Shown here one piece after another: positions 1 through 8,139 of a stretch of DNA of 38,891 bases. Positions within the stretch are counted from its first letter, which is position 1; the number at the start of each line of letters is the position of its first letter. This DNA comes from Candidatus Moraniibacteriota bacterium (GTDB lineage: Bacteria > Patescibacteriota > Minisyncoccia > Moranbacterales > UBA1568), in assembly GCA_008012175.1 (NCBI GenBank), contig SSEF01000025.1, forward strand, positions 1 through 38,891, in the 5' to 3' direction. The notes beneath the pieces are model-generated. The model worked only from the letters and a program-made list of their open reading frames with translations, did not search any database and was not told the DNA's origin. Position numbers and translations under genes: made by a program.

Positions 1-1
1 G

Positions 2-1609
2 GCGCTAGAGGGACTTGAGTCTGCAGGCGAGCTTGCCTTGCCGCCAGAAATCAAGTCGCTACTCGAAACGAGGTCTGATTCGCCGATGGCTGAGACGGCA
101 CATCCAGGGGCATCGGTCGGGCCGAGTGGTGACCCGGTAGTTACCGAGCGATCGGAGGTCTTGGTGAGTAAGAATCAGCCTGAGGCAGAGAAGCGGCCGT
201 ACGCGAGCTTTGACACCGAAGAGCTCCATGCGCTCTGGCGGAGGCAGTCGCCATCTGAGCGCATCGATATGGTGACTGATCAGATCAAGGAATGGCGGAC
301 ATTTGATGAAGCTATTCGCCGGTTCAAGGATGAGGAACGGTTCAAAGAGGATCTCAAGGCACGCGGTCTCGGCGAAAAATACGATCAGGTGCTCCGGCTT
401 ACCGGACGGAACGACACGATTAGTGATCGGGTAGCGGAAATCCGCGAGGCACTCGAGAAGAATGGGAAACTCGATCAGAAAGAAGCGGCATTCCTGACGG
501 CAATTTTTTTCGATTACCATGAACTGCTCGTCGTGGCTGAGGCTATCGTGGCTGAGCGCGACCGGGAAACGCCGATCGTCGAGGCAGGAAAAGCAGCTCG
601 TGCCGCCAAGAAGGCTGAGGTATCTGATCCTGTTTCAGTAGAGAAGGTACAGAAAAGACTGGCTTTCGCTGAAAAAGTACCTCAGTTGAGAGATCTTCTT
701 GAGGCTTGGGAGAAGCTTGAACGTGAATTTGGTGACCAGGCACTCCGACAGGCTATCCGCCGGCTCCGCCAGCTGGAGAGAGGAAAGCCACTTCCGCCGA
801 CGGGGAAAATCGCCAAGTGGTTTGCTGAACACGATGGCCCGAATGCGTGGCAGGGAAGGGGCGCAGCAGCCGATCGTGCGCTCCTCATGGATGATGCGTT
901 GCCGAGCATGGAGGGCATGGTGCGGGACGGCCTGATCGTGGCCGAGAAGCTTCGAGCGGAGCGCGTGGTTGCTGAGACCGCTCCAGCCCCCGCTCCAGTA
1001 GCTCCAGAGGCCAGGCCAGAGGGAGTGGAGCCGATTGTTCGCGGCGATATCTGGACTGCGCCAGCTGCTAACGAGAAGAATGCTACAACTGTCGGAAGAA
1101 GAGTGATTGTTACCGGGATCAATAATGGGAAAGTCGAATATCGTTTTTTTGATGTAGATGATATCGGCAATGCTGCCAATATGGGATTCGGGTCCGCAGC
1201 GGACGAATCCGCCTTGCGAGAGTGGCTAGCCGAGGAGGGCTTCGCCTACGATGGAAGGCGTGAAGATGAGGTCGGCCCGCCAGCAGCGCAGGTCTTGGGT
1301 CTGGACGGCCGGGTCATTGAGCGCGACAAGAGCGGTGAACTGAACCAAACAGAGTGGCAGCGGATGAACCCGGTCGAGCAGAACCGGCTTCGTCGCGAAT
1401 TGTTTTCTCGCAAGGATAGATTTGTTACTGGACTTAACGAGCAATTGAAACGAGCCGGAGTGAATGATGCTGATCGCCGGAATACAGTCATCAAGTATCT
1501 CGATGAATACCTGCCACAGATGATATCGCTCGTTGTGAAAGTTCCGCTTCAGGAAACGGATCGGGAATCGCTCCTCAGGGATTTGAAAAAAGAAATCGCC
1601 ATCGCATAA
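2..1609 (+). CDS. Hypothetical protein, 5'-truncated by the window edge; charged, coiled-coil-like
   Basis: Frame is open to base 2 (A L E G L E S A G E L A before the listed TTG start at 38). Long ORF followed closely by the next co-directional gene. Confidence 0.75.
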   Translation, partial: ALEGLESAGELALPPEIKSLLETRSDSPMAETAHPGASVGPSGDPVVTERSEVLVSKNQPEAEKRPYASFDTEELHALWRRQSPSERIDMVTDQIKEWRTFDEAIRRFKDEERFKEDLKARGLGEKYDQVLRLTGRNDTISDRVAEIREALEKNGKLDQKEAAFLTAIFFDYHELLVVAEAIVAERDRETPIVEAGKAARAAKKAEVSDPVSVEKVQKRLAFAEKVPQLRDLLEAWEKLEREFGDQALRQAIRRLRQLERGKPLPPTGKIAKWFAEHDGPNAWQGRGAAADRALLMDDALPSMEGMVRDGLIVAEKLRAERVVAETAPAPAPVAPEARPEGVEPIVRGDIWTAPAANEKNATTVGRRVIVTGINNGKVEYRFFDVDDIGNAANMGFGSAADESALREWLAEEGFAYDGRREDEVGPPAAQVLGLDGRVIERDKSGELNQTEWQRMNPVEQNRLRRELFSRKDRFVTGLNEQLKRAGVNDADRRNTVIKYLDEYLPQMISLVVKVPLQETDRESLLRDLKKEIAIA

Positions 1610-1649
1610 TAGGGATATGGTACGAAGAACACATCCGAAAGAGGGGGGA

Positions 1650-4600
1650 ATGGAGACGCCACCGGATCCCGATGCTATTGCTCGGGCATTCATGGAGGCC
1701 GAGCTCGCCAAGGATCGGCCAAAGACGATTGCTTCTACTGAGACGCATCCTGAGCCGGCCTCCAGTGCCTCTTCGCAGGCGGAAGTCGATGCCTACCTGT
1801 CGAGCCTCGATGTTCAGGTAGCAGAAGGGAATCTCCTCACCCCGTTCACTCGGCGCAATCCGAGGCGTGCCGAGGAATTGAGTCAGCCCTTTACTCTCCC
1901 GGAAACAGCTGTTGAAGGCGCTCCAGTTGCTAGCCCAGCCCCAATGGCCGCAGAAAAATCTCCAGTTGAGCCAAAGCCGTCTGATACGACTTCTCCCGAA
2001 TCGGAGTCTTTCGTATTTACACTCCCTCGGCTCGGGCAGGGTAAGAGTATCCGCTATCAGGCTGTTGATGGCAGCGTATATGAAATCACGAAAAAGCCGG
2101 GAGGATATCGCATAGCCAAGAGTAGCGATGGTTTTGCCGCGATTGCGAGTATTTCACGGACGGAAATTATGCGGCGTGGCCAGTCTGAAGGCTGGCAGCT
2201 CGTCCAAGAAGAAGCCTCTCCCGAAAGCGCGCCCGCCGTCGCTCCGACAGCCCCTGAGTCTGTTGTGCCGAAAACGCCCGAATCCGTTGCTGAGCTCGGG
2301 CTATCGGTCGGCGAAGTGTGGTCAGCCAGCGAAGACGGTCATGACGTCGATATCGAAATACTCGAATTTTTTGATGGGTCGGCCAAAGAGGGGAATGCTC
2401 GCATGGCGCGGATCCGGAGGACGGTTGCTGGTCCACGTAGAAACGAGAATTACAGGATGGAAACCCCGCTCTATAAACTGGCTGAGCAATTGAAGTCGTA
2501 TACGAAAAAGCGCGAAGCGCCGAAGCTAAGAGAGCGTCAGGATCCACCACTCGAGGCGCCATCGGTAGAAGCGGGTGCTGAGTCGGTCCCAGCAGCTGAG
2601 TCTAATCCCGGTGCGCCCACTGGCGAGACAGTCCGGGTGCCCGAAGCTGATGCCCCAGTTGTGCCTCCGGCGAATGCTGAGACGGTAGCATCCGATCTTG
2701 ATCAGAAGATTGCCAAGCTCAGGGAAGAGGTTGCGAGCGAACGGGCGGCATTTATCGCAGTAGAGGAATCGCAGCGCAGCGCGTGGAAGAATCTGACCCG
2801 GATCTTTCGCGGACTGTCGCACAAGGACAGTGATGACGCGGAGCTCATGAAATATCGGGCATTTTACGATGAGAAAGTCATCGCTCTCCAAGAGGCCGAA
2901 CTCGAGAGGCTGAAGCGTTCTGGCAAGACCGTAAAAGAACTTCGACCGGAGATGGCTGCGCTTATCCGGGAGTTCGAGTTCGATGAGGCCGATCGGATTT
3001 ATGATGCGCGACAAGCGATGCGCCTTGCCAAGACCAATCAGCCCATGCTGGAGAAGATGAAAGCCCTGTGGGCGGATGCAAATGAAGGTATAAACGGCCC
3101 GACTGCCAAGGGTGAAGTGAAGGCGTGGATCAAGCTCTTTGCCGGGGCGGCTGGCACAGTTGGGACCTCAGCTCTTCAAGGAATCGAGAAGGGTGGCGCT
3201 GCCTATAATAAGCTGATGCGGGGAAAATACGGGAAACTGATTCTCGCAGCGAGTGTCAGCACGGCGGCGGTCGGCATTGCGACTGGCGGCATCGGCACGA
3301 CGGCGGTCGGTCTCTTGGCGCTGAAGCGGCTCGCGGCTGGTGCTGGGGTCGCGGTCACGATCGAGGATGTATCGGAGCGGGTCGCTCGGGCACGGCGAGA
3401 AAAGCGCCGCGCGAATGTGGAAAACGAACATCAGGTCCGCTTCGATGCGATGGAGAGTGAGGAAGACCTCGAAGTTGCACTCGGCAATAAAGCGGAGATC
3501 AGTTTCGCGAAACTCGAGAAATACCTGAAGGAAGTCGCGGCGAAGACGCGGGCCGGGGAAGGAGCACGGCGGCGCGGCAACCTGTATCGAAAGTCAGGCG
3601 CAATTTTCGCTGGCGCAGTCCTCGGATCAGGTGCTGCAGCGCACTTTGCGAACGAGTATATCGGTGGCGTGAGCCGGGCGCATGCGGCGCCGATTCCTGA
3701 TGCAGACACGGTCGTTTCCGGAGGACCTGGAGCCGGCCCATCCCTCGAGAGTCCGTCCGCGAATACGGCGGGATCTGCTGTCCCAGAGTCGCTGAGAGAC
3801 ACTCGTGCTATCCCGATGCCTGCGGAATCCGCATCGGGCATCGGCGGGAGTGAAGGGGTGAAATCATTCCTCGGCGCCCATGAAGTGAAGCGCGGCGAAA
3901 GTGTCTGGAAGCTCGCCGAACGGGCGATCCAAGATGCTCCAGATGTCGACAAGCGAGTTTCCGGCCGTTTTGCCAAGCTTGTCGAGCTCCGGCTCCAGGA
4001 AAAGCTTGATGCGAATCCTGACCTTGCTCGTGCGGCTGGTTTTGTCGCCGATGCTGATGGAAAATTCAGCCCGCACCAGATCCAGAAGGGGGCATCGCTC
4101 GAGCTCGGCAAACTCTTTTCAGCCGATGAAATCGCGAAGCTCTTTGAAGAAGCGAAGGCTGACGCGCCTATCGAAGCCCCATCTGTTCCTGTTCCTGATA
4201 CGCCGGTCCGCGAAATTGTTTCGCCGCTTCCGTCTCCGGATGCATCGTCAGTTGCCGAGAGTGAGGCTGAGCGGATAGCTCGTGAAGAGGCGCGCATCGC
4301 CGAGCGTATTCCCCCTATCAGTCCCGATGAACGCGCGGCCATCGTTGCTACCTTCCCTGAGAGCCCGACGACCGAGCTCATCAAACCGGATGGTAACGTG
4401 ATGCGGTACGTCGAGACCCTTCCTCGGGAAGAGCAAGAGAAGCTCTTTAGGAATTTCAAGCGGATATCAACCGCGCTTTTTCAGACGAACGAGGTGATGG
4501 GCGGGGAAACGTATGATATGCGCTATGATCCGACGATTCATCCGGGGCTCACCAAGACCAAGCTCGCGACCGTGCTTGCCGACCATAAGCTCCTCGGGAA

Positions 4601-4814
4601 GAATCCGTTCACGACCTATGGCCGTATAGCCAACCCGCTCCATGGATCCCAAATGCAGGAGGTAGCGAATTTCTCAAAAGCAGTAACCAAGGCCTTTGGC
4701 GAGTCGGTTGCCCGTCCGAAAGCCGCCGAATCGGTTCAGGAGTACGTCCTCCGAATGGTTGCAATCGCCCGCAATCAAGGAGTGAATATCCCGGGGGTTC
4801 GTATGGTAGACTAA
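1650..4814 (+). CDS. Large hypothetical protein with Gly/Ala-rich hydrophobic segments and a LysM-like stretch
   Basis: ORF 1617-4814. ATG at 1650 preceded by gaggggg. Hydrophobic segments LILAASVSTAAVGIATGGIGTTAVGLLAL and AIFAGAVLGSGAAAHFA; LysM-like HEVKRGESVWKLAERAI. Confidence 0.75.
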   Translation: METPPDPDAIARAFMEAELAKDRPKTIASTETHPEPASSASSQAEVDAYLSSLDVQVAEGNLLTPFTRRNPRRAEELSQPFTLPETAVEGAPVASPAPMAAEKSPVEPKPSDTTSPESESFVFTLPRLGQGKSIRYQAVDGSVYEITKKPGGYRIAKSSDGFAAIASISRTEIMRRGQSEGWQLVQEEASPESAPAVAPTAPESVVPKTPESVAELGLSVGEVWSASEDGHDVDIEILEFFDGSAKEGNARMARIRRTVAGPRRNENYRMETPLYKLAEQLKSYTKKREAPKLRERQDPPLEAPSVEAGAESVPAAESNPGAPTGETVRVPEADAPVVPPANAETVASDLDQKIAKLREEVASERAAFIAVEESQRSAWKNLTRIFRGLSHKDSDDAELMKYRAFYDEKVIALQEAELERLKRSGKTVKELRPEMAALIREFEFDEADRIYDARQAMRLAKTNQPMLEKMKALWADANEGINGPTAKGEVKAWIKLFAGAAGTVGTSALQGIEKGGAAYNKLMRGKYGKLILAASVSTAAVGIATGGIGTTAVGLLALKRLAAGAGVAVTIEDVSERVARARREKRRANVENEHQVRFDAMESEEDLEVALGNKAEISFAKLEKYLKEVAAKTRAGEGARRRGNLYRKSGAIFAGAVLGSGAAAHFANEYIGGVSRAHAAPIPDADTVVSGGPGAGPSLESPSANTAGSAVPESLRDTRAIPMPAESASGIGGSEGVKSFLGAHEVKRGESVWKLAERAIQDAPDVDKRVSGRFAKLVELRLQEKLDANPDLARAAGFVADADGKFSPHQIQKGASLELGKLFSADEIAKLFEEAKADAPIEAPSVPVPDTPVREIVSPLPSPDASSVAESEAERIAREEARIAERIPPISPDERAAIVATFPESPTTELIKPDGNVMRYVETLPREEQEKLFRNFKRISTALFQTNEVMGGETYDMRYDPTIHPGLTKTKLATVLADHKLLGKNPFTTYGRIANPLHGSQMQEVANFSKAVTKAFGESVARPKAAESVQEYVLRMVAIARNQGVNIPGVRMVD

Positions 4815-4833
4815 GGTAAACACATATATCGTT

Positions 4834-5139
4834 ATGGACATCGACTATTCGAAAATCGAAGCCGAACTCGTTGAGGAGCTGGCACTCGCCGGGTTGCCGC
4901 AGCCGAAGCGCGAAGAACTGCTCGGAAAGATGCTCGAAGCGCTCCTTAAGCGGATTTTCATGGACACGATGGAGCGGCTAGGCGAAAAGGGGATGACGGA
5001 GTATGAGTCTCTCATCGAGACGGAACCGTCTGAGGCAGCGGTTGGCAAGTTTCTTGAAGAGCACATTCCGAATTATGGGGCCTTCGTTCAGGACATCGTC
5101 GATCAATTCAAAAAAGACATCAAGGCTGTTGCCGCCTAA
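4834..5139 (+). CDS. Small acidic helical protein, DUF5663-like
   Basis: 101-aa ORF in a co-directional cluster. Pattern LPQPKREELLGKMLEALLKRIFMDTMERL resembles the CPR-associated DUF5663 family (recognised by eye). Confidence 0.65.
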   Translation: MDIDYSKIEAELVEELALAGLPQPKREELLGKMLEALLKRIFMDTMERLGEKGMTEYESLIETEPSEAAVGKFLEEHIPNYGAFVQDIVDQFKKDIKAVAA

Positions 5140-5148
5140 GTAAATCCT

Positions 5149-5559
5149 ATGTGGGAATTTTTTACCCGAAAGAAAGAGTCTCCATCTCCTCCGGCCTCCG
5201 AAGCGGCGCCTGTAGCGCGTCCCGAGACAGTTCCTGCGGCTGTAGAGCAGTCGGCTGAACACAGTGGCGAAGGTGCAAGCGAAAGATACGCCGCTATTCT
5301 CACGCAGGCTGGACCAGCCAATCAGGTGGCTTTGCCAGAGGCCGATGTCCATGCCGACGCGACAGCGGTCGGGAGTGCGGTCGATGCGGCGAGCCGCGTG
5401 AATCAGCTCGTCGAATTGGCTCAAGTAAAGGGGGTTGCGCATGCGGTCGAAGTCGCGCGGAAGATGAATGATCTGTACGTCCTCGATACGATGCATGATG
5501 AGCTGGCCGACAGGCTGTACGATGCGCTCAAAGCCAAAGGTTTGATACAAGGGGAATAG
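5149..5559 (+). CDS. Hypothetical protein with disordered N-terminus
   Basis: 136-aa ORF tightly packed between its neighbours. Confidence 0.6.
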   Translation: MWEFFTRKKESPSPPASEAAPVARPETVPAAVEQSAEHSGEGASERYAAILTQAGPANQVALPEADVHADATAVGSAVDAASRVNQLVELAQVKGVAHAVEVARKMNDLYVLDTMHDELADRLYDALKAKGLIQGE

Positions 5560-5577
5560 TTTCAAAAATAAAAATTC

Positions 5578-8070
5578 ATGCTCTCGGAGTTCGATCTGAA
5601 TGTCGTCTTGGTTCCGCTTGCGTACCTGTCCGGCGCGCTCGCATTTGTTTCGGGTGCCTTTCTCCTCGTGAAGGCGTTCCTTCTCGTCCGTTTCGAGGTC
5701 TCCCAGTCTCTCAATCTCGACCTCGAGGTGGTCCAGGTGAGCAAGAAGAAACCGGCCGACGGGGCCCAGCGCACTCCCGAAGAGTGGCGCGAAGAAATCC
5801 GGGCGATGGAGCAGCTCTTGACTTCGCTCGCCTCGCTCAAGCGGCATTTCCCGTGGTGGAAGCATCTGTTCTTCGAGCCGCCGCATATCGTATTTGAGAT
5901 CGCCAACCCGTCCTCTCGGGAGGAAATCTTCTTCTATCTCTCCGTACCGAAACATTATCGTGAGAGCGTCGAAAAACAGATCCATAGCTTTTTCCCGCAG
6001 TCAGCGATTGAGAAGGTGCCAGACTACACGATATTTTCTCCGACCGGCGAGACAGCTGTTTCGCTGCTCGAGCTCTCGGCGGGCCACGCGCTCCCGCTCA
6101 AGACGTACAAGAATCTCTCGGTCGATCCGTTGAATGAAATCTCGAATGCGCTCTCGAAACTCGAGACAGTCGCAGAGGGGGCGGCGATCCAGATCGTGCT
6201 CGCTCCGGCGCCGGCCGGCTGGCGCAAGGGGAGTCGCCAGATCGCGCAGCGGATGCAGGAGGGGAAGCGGCTGAAAGACGCTCATCCGGAGAGCTTTACT
6301 TCGATGGTGGGGAAATCGGCCCTGAAGGGCGTCGGGCATGTTGTTCTTCCCAAGGGCGCCCAGTCAGTCAGTCCAGAAGAGAAGAAGGCCGTTGTCCTGA
6401 CCCCGGAGGAGCAGGAGCTTGTGAAGAATATCGATGCCAAGGCGAGCCTAGCGGCCTTTTCGGTGAACATCCGCCTTCTCGCTTCGGCTGCGACCAAGGA
6501 GCGGGCCGAAGGTATCCTGAGTCATCTCGAAAACGCATTTTCTCAATTCGAGAATCCCGAAGTGAACAGTTTCCGGGTGAAGAAACGTATTTCTTCAAAG
6601 CGTGCCGCATATCATTACATCTTCCGGAACTTCGATCCGGATTCCGCCATGGTGCTCACGTCGGACGAGGTGGCGAGCTTCTTTCATTTTCCGATCTCGA
6701 CGACCGAAACGCCCAAGATCAAGTGGCTGAAAGCCGGCGCTGCGCCGCCGCCGATCAATGTGCCAAAAGAAGGCATTCTCCTCGGCTACAATGACTATCG
6801 GAATACGAAGACGGAGATTCGGATCACTGACAATGATCGCCGACGCCACATGTATGTCATCGGTCAGACGGGTGTCGGGAAGTCGAACTATCTCCAGGAG
6901 ATGGCGAAGAAGGACGCGCAAAGCGGCAAGGGTTTCTGCTTCATTGATCCTCATGGCGACGCGATCGAGGATATCCTGACCGCGATTCCGAAAGAACGCG
7001 CCGAGGATGTCATCGTGTTCGATCCGGCGGACATCGCTCGGCCGATCGGCATCAACATGCTGGAATACGATCCGAGCCACCCAGAGCAGAAGACATTCGT
7101 CATCAATGAGATGATCGGTATCTTCGACCAGCTCTATGATATGAAGGCGACTGGGGGGCCGATGTTTGAGCAGTACATGCGGAACGCCATGCTTCTCATC
7201 ATGGAACATCCAGAGAGTGGCTCGACCATCATGGAGATCCCGAAAGTGCTCGCAGATGAGGAATTCCGCCGCTACAAGCTCGCGCACTGCAATAATCCGA
7301 TTGTTCGTGACTTCTGGTTGAAGGAAGCGGAGAAGGCCGGCGGTGAAGCGGCTTTGGCGAACATGGTTCCATACATCACGTCGAAACTGACGACCTTCAT
7401 ATCGAACGACATGATGCGGCCGATCATCGCCCAGCAGAAGAGCGCGCTCAATTTCCGTGAGCTGATGGATCAGGGGAAGATCGTCCTCATCAATCTCTCG
7501 AAGGGGAAGATCGGCGAGATCAATGCCCGACTCCTCGGCATGGTCGTCGTCGGGAAGATCCTGATGGCCGCGCTCTCCCGCGTCGATCAGCCAGAGTCCG
7601 AGCGCCGCGACTTCTACCTGTATCTCGACGAGTTCCAGAACGTGACCACGACCTCGATCGCGCAGATCCTCTCCGAGGCGCGCAAGTACAAGCTTGTCCT
7701 CATTCTGGCGCACCAGTTCATCGGTCAGCTGAAAGAAGAGATTTCAAAGGCAGTCTTTGGCAATGTCGGTTCGCTCGTCTCCTTCCGCGTCGGCCCTGAG
7801 GACGCGGAATTCCTTGAGAAACAGTTTGCTCCGGTTTTTTCGGCCCAAGATATCGTGAACGTGGACAACTACCAGGCATTTGCTCGACTCCTCATGAACA
7901 ATGAACTCACCAAGCCGTTCAATATGAAGACGTATCCGCCGACCTCGGGCGACCAAGAGGTGGCCAATGCCTTGAAAGAACTCTCCCGGCTCCGCTATGG
8001 CCGTGACGCCCGTATCGTGAACCAAGAGATTATGTCGCGCATCCAGCTCGCCGAAGGCGCGAGAGTGTAG
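5578..8070 (+). CDS. Type IV secretion / conjugation coupling-like ATPase (VirD4/TraD-like, DUF87-type)
   Basis: 830 aa. N-terminal TM segment; Walker A GQTGVGKSN, FIDPHGDAIEDIL, Walker B FYLYLDEFQNV, AHQFIGQL. Confidence 0.85.
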   Translation: MLSEFDLNVVLVPLAYLSGALAFVSGAFLLVKAFLLVRFEVSQSLNLDLEVVQVSKKKPADGAQRTPEEWREEIRAMEQLLTSLASLKRHFPWWKHLFFEPPHIVFEIANPSSREEIFFYLSVPKHYRESVEKQIHSFFPQSAIEKVPDYTIFSPTGETAVSLLELSAGHALPLKTYKNLSVDPLNEISNALSKLETVAEGAAIQIVLAPAPAGWRKGSRQIAQRMQEGKRLKDAHPESFTSMVGKSALKGVGHVVLPKGAQSVSPEEKKAVVLTPEEQELVKNIDAKASLAAFSVNIRLLASAATKERAEGILSHLENAFSQFENPEVNSFRVKKRISSKRAAYHYIFRNFDPDSAMVLTSDEVASFFHFPISTTETPKIKWLKAGAAPPPINVPKEGILLGYNDYRNTKTEIRITDNDRRRHMYVIGQTGVGKSNYLQEMAKKDAQSGKGFCFIDPHGDAIEDILTAIPKERAEDVIVFDPADIARPIGINMLEYDPSHPEQKTFVINEMIGIFDQLYDMKATGGPMFEQYMRNAMLLIMEHPESGSTIMEIPKVLADEEFRRYKLAHCNNPIVRDFWLKEAEKAGGEAALANMVPYITSKLTTFISNDMMRPIIAQQKSALNFRELMDQGKIVLINLSKGKIGEINARLLGMVVVGKILMAALSRVDQPESERRDFYLYLDEFQNVTTTSIAQILSEARKYKLVLILAHQFIGQLKEEISKAVFGNVGSLVSFRVGPEDAEFLEKQFAPVFSAQDIVNVDNYQAFARLLMNNELTKPFNMKTYPPTSGDQEVANALKELSRLRYGRDARIVNQEIMSRIQLAEGARV

Positions 8071-8080
8071 ATCAAAAAAC

Positions 8081-8128
8081 GAATAGCAAAATAAAAAGCA
8101 GGGTTATGAAGCCCTGTTTTTGCTATTT
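8081..8128. terminator. Bidirectional terminator between convergent genes
   Basis: aatagcaaaataaaaagCAGGGTTatgaAGCCCTGtttttgctatttt; T runs on both strands. Confidence 0.8.
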
Positions 8129-8139
8129 TCTCGTTACTC

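Noticed and set aside
3431-4459. Long antisense ORF (342 aa) opposite the large hypothetical gene
   Set aside because: Ser/Arg-rich shadow frame of a high-GC coding gene; no recognisable motif, and the + strand frame fits the co-directional cluster.
4978-5985. Minus-strand ORF of 335 aa
   Set aside because: Spans the ends of three well-packed + strand genes, including the start of the VirD4-like ATPase; no family features.
6595-7713. Minus-strand ORF of 372 aa
   Set aside because: Fully antisense to the ATPase Walker A/B region; shadow ORF.
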